Notes: generated by a model not told the origin, from the letters alone. Positions 44,431 to 53,354 are shown, numbered from the stretch's first letter. The stretch is DNA of 64,000 nt from Bacteroides mediterraneensis (GCF_900128455.1 NZ_LT635783.1:3338546-3402545), one strand, 5' to 3'. Made by a program: numbers and translations.

Positions 44431-47079
44431 ATGAGCGAAGATACTTTTGACAAGGACGAAAAGGAAATGGCAAATCTGCCTGAAAAAGAAGAACACTCTG
44501 ACTACAAACCTGTATCGACCACCGACGAGGCGGTAAAGCACCAGCTGAGCGGCATGTACCAGAACTGGTTTCTGGACTATGCTTCATACGTGATTCTGGA
44601 GCGTGCCGTACCCCACATCAACGACGGACTGAAGCCGGTGCAGCGACGCATTCTCCACTCCATGAAACGCCTGGACGACGGACGCTACAACAAGGTGGCC
44701 AACATCGTGGGACACACCATGCAGTTTCATCCGCACGGAGATGCTTCCATCGGAGACGCCCTTGTGCAACTGGGACAGAAAGACCTGCTCATCGACTGCC
44801 AAGGAAACTGGGGTAACATCCTGACGGGCGACAGCGCAGCGGCTCCCCGTTACATCGAAGCCCGGCTATCCAAATTCGCCCTCGACGTAGTGTTCAACCC
44901 GAAAACCACGGAATGGCAGGCTTCCTACGACGGAAGAAACCGGGAACCGGTCACCCTGCCGGTGAAATTCCCGCTGCTACTGGCTCAAGGGGTGGAAGGT
45001 ATCGCCGTGGGACTTTCTTCCAAGATTCTTCCTCATAACTTCAACGAATTGTGCGATGCGGCCATTGCCTACCTGCACGGAGAGGACTTTCAGCTCTATC
45101 CGGACTTCCAGACAGGGGGCTCTATCGATGTATCCCGCTATAACGACGGGGAAAGAGGAGGCGTGGTACGCGTACGGGCCAAGATTTCCAAACTCGACAA
45201 CAAGACCCTATGCATCAGCGAGATTCCATACGGGAAGACCACATCGTCTCTGATTGATTCCATTCTGAAGGCCATCGAAAAGGGAAAGATTAAAGTTCGG
45301 AAAGTAGACGACAACACGGCTGGAAAGGTGGAGATTCTGGTACATCTGACACCGGGGGTATCGTCCGACAAGACACTGGATGCCTTGTATGCCTTTACAG
45401 ACTGCGAAGTGAACATCTCTCCCAACTGCTGTGTCATTGACAACAAGAAACCGCATTTCCTCTCGGTGAGCAAAGTGCTGAAGAAATCTGTCGACAACAC
45501 ACTGGCCCTGCTCCGGAAAGAACTGGAAATACAGCGGGACGAAACGCTGGAAACCTTGCATTTTGCGTCCTTGGAGAAAATCTTCATCGAAGAACGGATT
45601 TACAAGGACAAGCAATTCGAACAGGCAGAATCCATGGATGCGGCCTGCGAACACATTGACGAACGGTTGACCCCGTTTTATCCGCAGTTCGTGCGCGAAG
45701 TGACCAAAGAGGATATCCTCAAACTGATGGAAATCAAAATGGCGCGTATCCTCAAGTTCAACAAGGACAAGGCGGACGAGTTCATCGCCCGTCTGAAAGC
45801 CCAGCTGGAAGAGATTGACAACCACTTGGCACACATCACGGAATATACCATCGACTGGTACCAGCACCTGAAAGAGAAATATGGCAAGAATTTCCCACGC
45901 CGTACAGAAATCCGCAACTTTGACACCATCGTGGCTACCAAAGTGGCAGAAGCCAACGAGAAGCTGTACATCAACCGAGAGGAGGGCTTTATCGGTACGG
46001 GACTGAAAAAAGACGAGTATGTGTGCAACTGTTCCGATATCGACGATGTGATTATCTTCTACAAGGACGGAAAATACAAGATTGTACGCGTGTCCGACAA
46101 GCTGTTTGTCGGCAAGAACATCCTGTATGTCAACGTATTCAAAAAGAACGACAAACGTACCATCTACAACGTCATTTACCGTGACGGAAAGGATGGGTAT
46201 TATTATATCAAACGCTTCAATGTGACCTCCATCATCCGTGACCGGGAGTACGATGTGACACAGGGTACGCCAGGCTCCAAGATTGTCTACTTCACGGCCA
46301 ATCCCAACGGAGAAGCGGAAGTCATCCGGGTCATCCTGCGTCCGACACCCCGCATCAAGAAACCGACCTTCGAGAAGGATTTCAGTACCATCCACATCAA
46401 GGGCAAGCAATCGATGGGTAACCTGCTCACCAAGGCCGAGGTACACAAAATCAGCCTGAAGCAGAAAGGCGGTTCCACCCTCGGTGGCAGAAAGGTGTGG
46501 TTCGACCACGACGTGCTACGGCTCAACTACGACGGCAGAGGACAATACCTGGGCGAATTCCAAAGCGATGAAAGCATCCTGGTGGTTCAGAAAAACGGAG
46601 AATTCTACACCACGAACTTCGACCTGAGCAACCATTACGATCCAGATATCCTTTGCATTGAAAAGTTCAATCCCGACAAGGTATGGACAGCCGTACTCTA
46701 TGATGCCGACCAACAGAATTATCCGTACCTGAAACGGTTCACCTTCGAAGCGACCAACAAGAAACAGAATTTCCTGGGCGACAACAAACATACACAGCTC
46801 ATCCTGCTAACTTGTCAGGTGTACCCGCGCATACAAGTCGATTTCGGCAGACACGACAGCTTCCGGGAAGCACTCGTGCTGGAAGCCAGCGACTTTGTGG
46901 GCGTCAAGAGCTTCAAGGCCAAAGGCAAGCGCCTGACCACTTATACCGTCGACCGGATTACCGAACTGGAACCGACCCGCATGCCGGAGCCGGAACCGGA
47001 AGAACCGGAAAAGGATGAGGAAGACGGAACAGAAGAAGAGGACATCCAGGAAGACGACGGACAAATGAAACTCTTTTAA
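44431..47079 (+). CDS. parC: type IIA topoisomerase subunit A (ParC-like)
   Basis: Breakage-reunion subunit of 882 residues. The N-terminus is acidic. The catalytic part has ILERAVPHINDGLKPVQRRI, HTMQFHPHGDASIGDALV, and the active-site Tyr in SAAAPRYIEARLSKFA. The tower and coiled coil follow (about residues 300-480), then a C-terminal beta-pinwheel region. The tail is strongly acidic and ends DDGQMKLF. The segment RYNDGERGGVVRVRAKISK fits Bacteroidetes ParC-type rather than classical GyrA, which carries QRRGGKG as its GyrA box. The start is set by the promoter box. The partner parE gene is not in the window. Confidence 0.9.
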   Translation: MSEDTFDKDEKEMANLPEKEEHSDYKPVSTTDEAVKHQLSGMYQNWFLDYASYVILERAVPHINDGLKPVQRRILHSMKRLDDGRYNKVANIVGHTMQFHPHGDASIGDALVQLGQKDLLIDCQGNWGNILTGDSAAAPRYIEARLSKFALDVVFNPKTTEWQASYDGRNREPVTLPVKFPLLLAQGVEGIAVGLSSKILPHNFNELCDAAIAYLHGEDFQLYPDFQTGGSIDVSRYNDGERGGVVRVRAKISKLDNKTLCISEIPYGKTTSSLIDSILKAIEKGKIKVRKVDDNTAGKVEILVHLTPGVSSDKTLDALYAFTDCEVNISPNCCVIDNKKPHFLSVSKVLKKSVDNTLALLRKELEIQRDETLETLHFASLEKIFIEERIYKDKQFEQAESMDAACEHIDERLTPFYPQFVREVTKEDILKLMEIKMARILKFNKDKADEFIARLKAQLEEIDNHLAHITEYTIDWYQHLKEKYGKNFPRRTEIRNFDTIVATKVAEANEKLYINREEGFIGTGLKKDEYVCNCSDIDDVIIFYKDGKYKIVRVSDKLFVGKNILYVNVFKKNDKRTIYNVIYRDGKDGYYYIKRFNVTSIIRDREYDVTQGTPGSKIVYFTANPNGEAEVIRVILRPTPRIKKPTFEKDFSTIHIKGKQSMGNLLTKAEVHKISLKQKGGSTLGGRKVWFDHDVLRLNYDGRGQYLGEFQSDESILVVQKNGEFYTTNFDLSNHYDPDILCIEKFNPDKVWTAVLYDADQQNYPYLKRFTFEATNKKQNFLGDNKHTQLILLTCQVYPRIQVDFGRHDSFREALVLEASDFVGVKSFKAKGKRLTTYTVDRITELEPTRMPEPEPEEPEKDEEDGTEEEDIQEDDGQMKLF

Positions 47080-47083
47080 TCGC

Positions 47084-47929
47084 ATGAAACGAATTATCTT
47101 TCTACTCTATGCCTGCCTGTCTGTCCTCATGCTCCATGCACAGGAAGACAGTCTGCGTGCGACCCGCTACGTGATGCGTTCCGTACTCTACGGAGCAGGC
47201 GTGAGCAACGTACTCGACACGTATCTTTCTCCACTGGAATACAAAGGGCCGGAGGTACGTATCCTGCGTGAGAATATGCGCATGACCCGGCTGATGAACG
47301 GAAACGTATCGGCACAGAATCTGTTGCAGGCCCATGTGTCGTACACGCACAATCCCAGCAAGACAGGCTACATGTATGCCGGACTGCTGAACTGGAGTTA
47401 TACTCTCCATTATCAGTTCCGTCTCAGTGAACGACTGAAGTTGCTGGCCGGCCCGACAATTGATCTGAACGGGGGATTCGTGTACAATACGCGTAATTCC
47501 AACAACCCGGCACAAGCCAAGGCGTACGGTAGTCTGGGCATCTCCGGTATGGCCATCTACAAGTTCCGTATCGGCCATTATCCACTGGTGGCACGTTACC
47601 AGGCCAACCTTCCGTTGCTGGGTGCCATGTTCTCTCCCGAATTCGGACAGTCATACTATGAAATGTTCTCCTTGGGACACAAAGGAAAGAATGTCCTGTT
47701 TACCTCCCTCCACAACAGTCCTTCCCTCCGTCAGATGATAACCCTCGACTTCCCTATCCGGAAGGTCACGATGCGTGTAGCCTATGTCTGCGACCTCCAG
47801 CAGGCCAAGGTCAACCACCTGAAATACCATACTTACTCACATGATTTCATGATTGGCTTCGTGAAGAATTTCTACCTGCTGAAAGGCAAGAACCGAATCA
47901 CCATGCCTTCAAACGTTACTCCCTACTGA
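47084..47929 (+). CDS. exported DUF3316-like protein
   Basis: A 281-residue protein with a clear signal peptide (cut after MLHAQ). The mature part begins DSLRATRYVMRSVLYGAGVSN and continues DTYLSPLEYKGPEVRILRE, which I recall as the opening of DUF3316. Many alternating aromatic strands suggest a small outer-membrane or periplasmic beta-barrel. It starts 4 bases after the topoisomerase stop and is followed 1 base later by the S41 protease gene. Function unknown. Confidence 0.75.
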   Translation: MKRIIFLLYACLSVLMLHAQEDSLRATRYVMRSVLYGAGVSNVLDTYLSPLEYKGPEVRILRENMRMTRLMNGNVSAQNLLQAHVSYTHNPSKTGYMYAGLLNWSYTLHYQFRLSERLKLLAGPTIDLNGGFVYNTRNSNNPAQAKAYGSLGISGMAIYKFRIGHYPLVARYQANLPLLGAMFSPEFGQSYYEMFSLGHKGKNVLFTSLHNSPSLRQMITLDFPIRKVTMRVAYVCDLQQAKVNHLKYHTYSHDFMIGFVKNFYLLKGKNRITMPSNVTPY

Positions 47930-47930
47930 T

Positions 47931-48956
47931 ATGAAGAAAATATATCATTTCCACTTATACGGCCTCCTGCTGGTGCTGACCTGCGCCTTATTCTCTTCGT
48001 GTATCCGTGAAGACATACAGGGCAATACACCGGAAGCCAATTTCGAATCGCTCTGGAAAATCATCGACGAGCAATATTGTTTCCTGGATTACAAAAAGGA
48101 AGTGTATGGTCTGGACTGGGACGAAGTACACACCCGATATGCGAAACGGATTTCTCCGTCGATGAGCTGGGAAGCACTTTTTGAAGTTCTTTCAGACATG
48201 GTCAACGAACTCAGGGACGGTCATGTGAATCTGAGCAGTTCCTTAGGCAGCTCGCAATACCGGGAATGGTTTGATGCCTACCCGCGCAATTTCAGCGACA
48301 GCATCCAAAGCAATTATCTCAAAAAAGACTATATCATCACTTCCGGACTCACCTACCAAATTCTGGACAACAACATCGGCTATGTGTACTGCGAGAGTTT
48401 CTCAGACGGCATTGGCGATGGAAATCTGGATCAGATGCTGAAGAAACTGGAAATCTGCGACGGAGTAATTATTGACGTGCGCAACAACGGAGGAGGAAGC
48501 CTGACTACCGCCCAAAAACTGGCCGCCCGGTTCACCAACGAAAAGGTGCTGGTGGGCTACATCTGCCACAAAACGGGCCCCGGCCACAATGACTTTTCCG
48601 ACCCGGAACCGGTGTATCAAGAACCGTCTAACAGTATCCGCTGGCAGAAAAAGGCTGTGGTGCTGACCAACCGACGTTCCTACAGTGCCACCAATGACTT
48701 TGTCAATACCATGCGGCAGTTTCCTAACGTAACCACCTTGGGAGATACGACCGGAGGCGGTTCCGGACTGCCGTTCAGCTCCGAAATCCCCAACGGATGG
48801 TCCATCCGTTTCTCGGCTAGCCCCATGTTCGATCCGGACATGAACCAGCTGGAGTTCGGCATCGAACCGGATATGAAAGTGGACATGACTAGCGAAGACA
48901 TGCAACGAGGAAAAGATACGCTCATTGAAACCGCCATCAAAATACTAAAGAATTGA
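47931..48956 (+). CDS. S41-family (C-terminal processing) peptidase lipoprotein
   Basis: A 341-residue lipoprotein with lipobox FSSC (Cys about residue 24). A helical N-terminal domain (about 35-110) contains FESLWKIIDEQYCFLDYKK. The S41 protease core (about 145-330) has DGVIIDVRNNGGGSLTTAQKLA and the catalytic Ser in NRRSYSATNDFVNTM. GDTTGGGSGLPFSSEIPNGW follows. No clear PDZ domain is seen, as in many Bacteroidetes members. It probably faces the periplasm and degrades or trims proteins. It sits 1 base after the DUF3316-like gene. Confidence 0.92.
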   Translation: MKKIYHFHLYGLLLVLTCALFSSCIREDIQGNTPEANFESLWKIIDEQYCFLDYKKEVYGLDWDEVHTRYAKRISPSMSWEALFEVLSDMVNELRDGHVNLSSSLGSSQYREWFDAYPRNFSDSIQSNYLKKDYIITSGLTYQILDNNIGYVYCESFSDGIGDGNLDQMLKKLEICDGVIIDVRNNGGGSLTTAQKLAARFTNEKVLVGYICHKTGPGHNDFSDPEPVYQEPSNSIRWQKKAVVLTNRRSYSATNDFVNTMRQFPNVTTLGDTTGGGSGLPFSSEIPNGWSIRFSASPMFDPDMNQLEFGIEPDMKVDMTSEDMQRGKDTLIETAIKILKN

Positions 48957-48964
48957 CCCGCAGA

Positions 48965-48996
48965 TTTGGAGAATCGGGAAATTATTTCTACCTTTG
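48965..48996 (+). promoter_or_regulatory. tRNA-Leu promoter
   Basis: TTTG at 48965-48968, a spacer of exactly 20 nt, and TACCTTTG at 48989-48996, 31 nt before the tRNA. It is among the best matches to the Bacteroidetes consensus in the window. Confidence 0.7.
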
Positions 48997-49027
48997 CCTC
49001 CGCAAATGCAGAAATCGTTTTCTGTAT

Positions 49028-49109
49028 GCGCCTGTGGCGTAATTGGTAGCCGCGCCAGACTTAGGATCTGGTGTCGTGAGACGTGTAGGTTCGAGTCCTA
49101 TCAGGCGCA
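49028..49109 (+). tRNA. tRNA-Leu (anticodon TAG)
   Basis: An 82-nt class II tRNA. Acceptor arms are GCGCCTG (49028-49034) and CAGGCGC (49102-49108), with discriminator A. The anticodon stem is CCAGA/TCTGG with loop CTTAGGA, so the anticodon is TAG (reads CUN Leu codons). A variable arm GTGTCGTGAGACGT and a T arm containing GTTCGAGTC follow. CCA is not encoded. It has its own promoter and a 40-bp palindrome behind it. Confidence 0.95.
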
Positions 49110-49116
49110 CATAGTA

Positions 49117-49156
49117 AAAATGGATTTAATAAACACGTGTTTATTAAATCCATTTT
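49117..49156 (+). terminator. perfect 40-bp palindrome after tRNA-Leu
   Basis: Arms AAAATGGATTTAATAAACAC (49117-49136) and its exact reverse complement (49137-49156) meet with no spacer, followed by ATTTTG. It probably ends tRNA-Leu transcription. Confidence 0.8.
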
Positions 49157-49177
49157 ATTTTGTCATACACATAAACC

Positions 49178-50542
49178 ATGCAGACCAGTTGCACGAAAGA
49201 CCTCACTTCGGGAAATATCACCCAAAGCATGCTTTGTCTGGCTTATCCGCTCATCCTTGGCAACCTGCTTCAGCAGGGATACAACATTGCGGATACCCTG
49301 ATTATCGGCCAGGCACTGGGAGCCAATGCGCTGGCTGCCGTAGGCTCCTCCTACACACTCATGGTATTCATCACCTCCATCTTTATCGGTTTGTGCATGG
49401 GATGCAGTGCCTTGTTCTCCATGCGCTACGGAGCTAAAGATTATGAACTTCTGAAACGTAGCCAAGCAGCCGCTCTACTCATTACGGGCATCGCTACCTT
49501 CCTCATTTTCGCTTTCGCCATCAGCTGCATCCGTCCGATTATCCAATGGCTGCAAACCCCGGAAGAGTTAGAGGAAATGACCTACGACTACCTGAAAATT
49601 ACCTTTATCGGCATTTGGTTCGTCTACCTATATAATTATTATGCCTACCTTCTGCGGGCATTAGGCAATTCCTTTACGCCCTTGGTTTATCTGGCAATCT
49701 CCGTCGTATTGAACATCGTACTCGACCTGCTGTTTATCCTTCGACTCGGCTATGGTATCGCAGGAGCGGCCACAGCTACGGTCCTTTCGCAAGCCGTTTC
49801 CGCCATCGGACTTTGGCTGTACTGCTGGAGAAAAATTCCGGAAACACGGCTTACACGGAAAGACTTCAAGATAAGCCGTCCCCTCGTCAGACAGGTATTT
49901 TCGTATGCCTCGCTGACTTGCATACAACAATCGGTCATGAACTTTGGTATTCTAATGGTACAGGGGCTGGTCAACAGTTTCGGAACCTCCGTCATGGCTG
50001 CGTTCACCGCCGCCGTCAAAATTGACTCCTTTGCCTACATGCCCGTCCAGGATTTTGGCAATGCCTTTTCTACTTTCACCGCCCAAAACTACGGGGCCGG
50101 AAAGAAAGAGCGTATCCTACAAGGATTCAAAAAAGCGTTCTGGATGACTACGCTTTTCTGCCTGCTTCTCTCAGCGCTTATCTTTCTGACTGCTCCTTGG
50201 CTAATGCAGATTTTCATTTCATCGGAAGAAAAAGAAATTATCCGGATTGGGGTAGAATATCTCCGGGTAGAAGGCAGTTTCTACTTAGGCATCGGTTACT
50301 TGTTTCTATGGTATGGCTTTTACCGGGCGGTATGCAAGCCGGAAATGTCCATCATCCTGACCATTCTGTCCTTGGGAACCCGTGTAGCCTTGGCCTACCT
50401 CCTAGCATCCATTCCTTCCATTGGTGTACACGGTATTTGGTGGTCTATTCCTATTGGATGGGCATTGGCGGATATCTACGGACAGGTATATTACTGGAAA
50501 AAGAAGCGTTCCTTACTTACCCCTCCCACTGTTTCACAATAA
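49178..50542 (+). CDS. MATE-family efflux pump
   Basis: Second multidrug/metabolite exporter of the MATE family, 454 residues and about twelve helices. LTSGNITQSMLCLAYPLILGNLLQQ opens it, then YNIADTLIIGQALGANALAAVG. The second half has FGTSVMAAFTAAVKIDSFAYMP and FSTFTAQNYGAGKKERI. It differs clearly from the pump at 35920 (that one has GFGQGFQPVCGFNYGAG) and is not a recent duplicate. It stands alone after tRNA-Leu. Confidence 0.94.
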   Translation: MQTSCTKDLTSGNITQSMLCLAYPLILGNLLQQGYNIADTLIIGQALGANALAAVGSSYTLMVFITSIFIGLCMGCSALFSMRYGAKDYELLKRSQAAALLITGIATFLIFAFAISCIRPIIQWLQTPEELEEMTYDYLKITFIGIWFVYLYNYYAYLLRALGNSFTPLVYLAISVVLNIVLDLLFILRLGYGIAGAATATVLSQAVSAIGLWLYCWRKIPETRLTRKDFKISRPLVRQVFSYASLTCIQQSVMNFGILMVQGLVNSFGTSVMAAFTAAVKIDSFAYMPVQDFGNAFSTFTAQNYGAGKKERILQGFKKAFWMTTLFCLLLSALIFLTAPWLMQIFISSEEKEIIRIGVEYLRVEGSFYLGIGYLFLWYGFYRAVCKPEMSIILTILSLGTRVALAYLLASIPSIGVHGIWWSIPIGWALADIYGQVYYWKKKRSLLTPPTVSQ

Positions 50543-50785
50543 AAGACACACTCTCCATCCGACACTTTTCCATCAAAGACAGAAAGGCAAGACCTGTCTA
50601 CCATACCCAATCCCACCCATTCTCATACTCCCTCAGAGAAGCCCTTCTGTTCCTACATGTCCAGAGAAGAAAATCCACAGAAGATTGCTCGTATGCCACA
50701 CATCAGCAAGCCCTCTCCACAGAAAAACCAAATAACCTGCATACAATGGAACCCATCAACTCCAAGTCCCCTAAAGACATAAAAA
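50543..50785. other. intergenic stretch without visible features
   Basis: About 240 bases between a MATE gene and a convergent exbD gene. I see no supported gene, RNA or repeat. The open frames across it have no family match and start inside the MATE gene. Confidence 0.4.
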
Positions 50786-50811
50786 AAGGCCGTCTCTAAA
50801 GAGACAGCCTT
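50786..50811. terminator. terminator of the exbB-exbD operon
   Basis: Hairpin AAGGCCGTCTCT (50786-50797) with AGAGACAGCCTT (50800-50811), one mismatch, with an A-run before and TTCTTGTA after. On the minus strand it lies 22 bases behind the last exbD gene and is followed by a T-run. Confidence 0.75.
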
Positions 50812-50833
50812 TTCTTGTAAGTATGAGAAACTA

Positions 50834-51298
50834 TTACTGACGCTGAGTAGCTGAATAGTTAATCTTCAAAGCGTATGCCTGACGAAGAGCCTGTTTTACT
50901 TCTGTTACGATACCCATCTTGGTATTTGCATCTACCTTCAGGGAAACAGTCATAAACGGTTTATCTTCCTCTTTCATGTTTTCACGTTCCTGATAGATGT
51001 AGTCCTGTACTTCTGAAGATTCAGCGAACTTATCGTTCAACTGGATACGGTCGGTAGTACCCATCTTTTTCTGGAACTCCGGCATCGGCTTACCGATGTA
51101 GATGAAAGACACCAAAGACTTCTTTTCAAGCTTTTCCAATTCTGTAGCTTGCGGTACCTTAAACTGAACCTTCAATGTAACTTCACGCATGGTTGTTACA
51201 ATCATGAAGAAGAACAACATGGTAAAGATAAGGTCCGGCAGAGAAGAGGTATTCAACTCCGGCATGCCACGCTTACCTGTCTTATTAAATTTTCCCAT
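50834..51298 (-). CDS. exbD: ExbD-family proton-channel subunit
   Basis: A 154-residue ExbD/TolR protein. A short cytoplasmic N-terminus is followed by one membrane helix (about residues 19-39, SSLPDLIFTMLFFFMIVTTM) carrying the conserved Asp (LPDLIF) that conducts protons. A periplasmic domain completes it. With ExbB it forms the motor energising TonB. It is the last gene of the exbB, four-helix protein, exbD, exbD group, 2 bases after the other exbD. Confidence 0.93.
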   Translation of the reverse strand: MGKFNKTGKRGMPELNTSSLPDLIFTMLFFFMIVTTMREVTLKVQFKVPQATELEKLEKKSLVSFIYIGKPMPEFQKKMGTTDRIQLNDKFAESSEVQDYIYQERENMKEEDKPFMTVSLKVDANTKMGIVTEVKQALRQAYALKINYSATQRQ

Positions 51299-51300
51299 GA

Positions 51301-51888
51301 TTATTTTCCTCCATATTTTTTAGGTTCTGCTTCAGAAATCTTCTGCGGATAATAGTCTGTAATAGCTTTCTGCTCGTCTTCAGAACATTCAGCGAATGAT
51401 TTACCAAACTGAGACTGAGCCAGTTCGTTACGCAGCTCATTATAAGCCGCTACCAATTCGTTCTGAACCTGAATATACGCATTGTAGCTAGTACCCACGT
51501 CATTCTGCACAGAGATTACATGCTTTTCTGTAACCATTACGTCACCGAAGAACGGAAGATGTTTTGCATGCTTTTCAGGCAAGTTCTCATCGTTATTCGG
51601 GTTGGCAATGAATTCTTTTGCCTTTTGTCTCAACTGTCTGATATCAGACCATTCTCCACCGACCATCAGCTGGTCGTCCTTGTTCAAACGAACCTGAAGA
51701 ACGTTTCTTTCCTTTACAATAATATCATCTTTCTGATCCTTGTTTTCAGGTGGAGGCGGCAAACGTCTCGCCAAACCACGGTCAGTATCCATTGATGTTG
51801 TAATAAGGAAGAAAATAAGCAACATGAAGGCAATATCGGCCGTAGAACTTGAGTTGATTCCAGGCACTGCTCTTTTCTTTTTTGCCAT
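51301..51888 (-). CDS. exbD: ExbD-family proton-channel subunit
   Basis: A second ExbD-like protein, 195 residues. The membrane helix is about residues 14-32 (SSTADIAFMLLIFFLITTSM) with the conserved Asp in TADIAF. The periplasmic part (about 40-195) is longer than usual and differs from the neighbouring copy, so the two are not redundant duplicates by sequence. Paired exbD genes are common in Bacteroidetes. It lies 42 bases behind the four-helix protein gene. Confidence 0.92.
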   Translation of the reverse strand: MAKKKRAVPGINSSSTADIAFMLLIFFLITTSMDTDRGLARRLPPPPENKDQKDDIIVKERNVLQVRLNKDDQLMVGGEWSDIRQLRQKAKEFIANPNNDENLPEKHAKHLPFFGDVMVTEKHVISVQNDVGTSYNAYIQVQNELVAAYNELRNELAQSQFGKSFAECSEDEQKAITDYYPQKISEAEPKKYGGK

Positions 51889-51930
51889 TTGACTTACTCC
51901 TTATATTTTAATTAAACTTCAATGATGATA

Positions 51931-52395
51931 TTATTTCTTCAAAATTCCAGACAAGTTGATCAAAGTACCAAGGGCAGCCAAGCCGAACAATACGTATGTA
52001 GAGTACAACAGCATGTCTGTTACCTTCAGCATAGTGACATTGGTATATTCTGTACCGCCACCCATAACAACTGTTTCTGAAGAACCGAGGTTATAAGTAA
52101 CAATCAGCAATACAACCAACAGAATCAATCCAATCAATGATTTGATAGCTCCTTTCGGATTATCTTTCAATGCTCCGCCAAACTGTGCAATAGCTCCTAC
52201 AAGAGTCGCGATGACAGTAATTGCAAACATACCATACATCAGGTACATCAGGGCCGGAGTATTAGCCGGTTCAACCAAACCAGCTGCATTTGTTTCGCTG
52301 TATCCTACTCCGTAGAACATGCCCAGCACTACCAAAATCAGTGCGATGCATACATAGAATACGTAGTATGATACTTTATATGATAATTTAGCCAT
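51931..52395 (-). CDS. four-helix membrane protein in the exbB-exbD operon
   Basis: A 154-residue protein with four predicted membrane helices (about residues 9-30, 47-70, 84-103 and 127-150) and a short polar loop GGGTEYTN. I recognise no named family. It sits between exbB (8 bases upstream) and the two exbD genes on the same strand, so it is translated with the TonB-energising motor and may be part of it or its assembly. It has no charged residue inside the helices that would suggest its own proton path. Confidence 0.8.
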   Translation of the reverse strand: MAKLSYKVSYYVFYVCIALILVVLGMFYGVGYSETNAAGLVEPANTPALMYLMYGMFAITVIATLVGAIAQFGGALKDNPKGAIKSLIGLILLVVLLIVTYNLGSSETVVMGGGTEYTNVTMLKVTDMLLYSTYVLFGLAALGTLINLSGILKK

Positions 52396-52403
52396 TGTTC
52401 TTA

Positions 52404-53204
52404 TTATTTTTTGTATTTCAAGTTGTACTTCATGATCATATCAAGCAATGTGATAGAAGAATCTTCCATCTGGCTTGTAATAGCTTCAATCTTAGACAGG
52501 ATGTAGTTGTAGAATACCTGCAGAATCAAAGCAACGATCAAACCGAAGATAGTAGTAATCAAGGCCACTTTCATACCACCTGCAACAACTGTCGGAGAAA
52601 TATCACCAGCCTGCTGGATTTGGTCGAACGCCATAACCATACCGATTACAGTACCCAAGAATCCCAGAGACGGAGCCATCGCGATGAACAATGTAATCCA
52701 AGAGCATCCTTTTTCAAGGTAACCAGCCTGAACACCACCGTAAGAAACAACTGAACGTTCAACTACGTCCAAGCCTTCGTCGATTCTCATCAAACCCTGA
52801 TAGCAGATAGAAGCAACAGGACCACGAGTGTTACGGCAGATAGTCTTAGCACCTTCTACATCACCTTTTTCCAAAGCGGCTTCAACTTTAGCCATCAATT
52901 TCTTTACGTCTACTTCAGCCAAGCTCAAGTAAATGATACGTTCAATACAGAAAGCCAAACCAAGTACCAATGCGATAGCAACCAAAGACATGAAGCCTGC
53001 ATCACCTTCGATAAACTTAGTCTTTAATTCTTTGTGCAAACCACCTTCTTCTACTACAGCCGGAGCTGCTGCATCGTCAGCTGCTGCTACTTCTTCTGTC
53101 TGAGCCGGAGCTGCTGTAGCTGTAGAATCCTGAGCCATAGCTGTCTGAGTCATTCCAAATGAGAGGACTCCCATCACTGCAAGAATTGCAAATAACTTTT
53201 TCAT
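52404..53204 (-). CDS. exbB: MotA/TolQ/ExbB proton-channel protein
   Basis: A 266-residue ExbB. It starts with a signal-like hydrophobic segment (KKLFAILAVMGVLSFGM, then AMAQ). A low-complexity Ala/Glu/Asp-rich stretch (about residues 25-52) follows, then three channel helices: about 72-90 (FMSLVAIALVLGLAFCIERI), 165-185 (ITLFIAMAPSLGFLGTVIGM) and 210-235 (GGMKVALITTIFGLIVALIL). The family motif PSLGFLGTVIGMV and the Thr/Ser-rich third helix are present. It starts the operon with the four-helix protein and two exbD genes. tonB lies about 2 kb away on the same strand. Confidence 0.94.
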   Translation of the reverse strand: MKKLFAILAVMGVLSFGMTQTAMAQDSTATAAPAQTEEVAAADDAAAPAVVEEGGLHKELKTKFIEGDAGFMSLVAIALVLGLAFCIERIIYLSLAEVDVKKLMAKVEAALEKGDVEGAKTICRNTRGPVASICYQGLMRIDEGLDVVERSVVSYGGVQAGYLEKGCSWITLFIAMAPSLGFLGTVIGMVMAFDQIQQAGDISPTVVAGGMKVALITTIFGLIVALILQVFYNYILSKIEAITSQMEDSSITLLDMIMKYNLKYKK

Positions 53205-53266
53205 TGTGTGTCTAATTTTTAAGATTAATTAATTAATAGTTTGTTAATTGTTTTTCTCTTATATTG

Positions 53267-53354
53267 CGGAGAGAACGGGATTCGAACCCGTGATACGCTT
53301 TTGGCGTATACACGCTTTCCAGGCGTGCCTCTTCAACCACTCGAGCACCTCTCC
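53267..53354 (-). tRNA. tRNA-Ser (anticodon GGA)
   Basis: An 88-nt class II tRNA on the minus strand. Acceptor arms are GGAGAGG (53354-53348) and TCTCTCC (53274-53268), discriminator G. The anticodon loop is CTGGAAA in the stem ACGC/GCGT, so the anticodon is GGA (UCC/UCU). A long variable arm TATACGCCAAAAGCGTA and T arm CGGGTTCGAATCCCG follow. CCA is not encoded. It lies 62 bases upstream of exbB on the same strand. Confidence 0.95.

Noticed and set aside
45208..46509. 433-residue minus-strand frame opposite the topoisomerase gene
   Set aside because: Composition (Val, Asp, Phe, His runs) is the usual reverse-frame shadow in this high-codon-bias gene; no motif was found.
50197..50799. 200-residue plus-strand frame running out of the second MATE gene
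   Set aside because: It starts out of frame within the MATE coding sequence and continues over the terminator. There is no promoter, domain or sensible composition.
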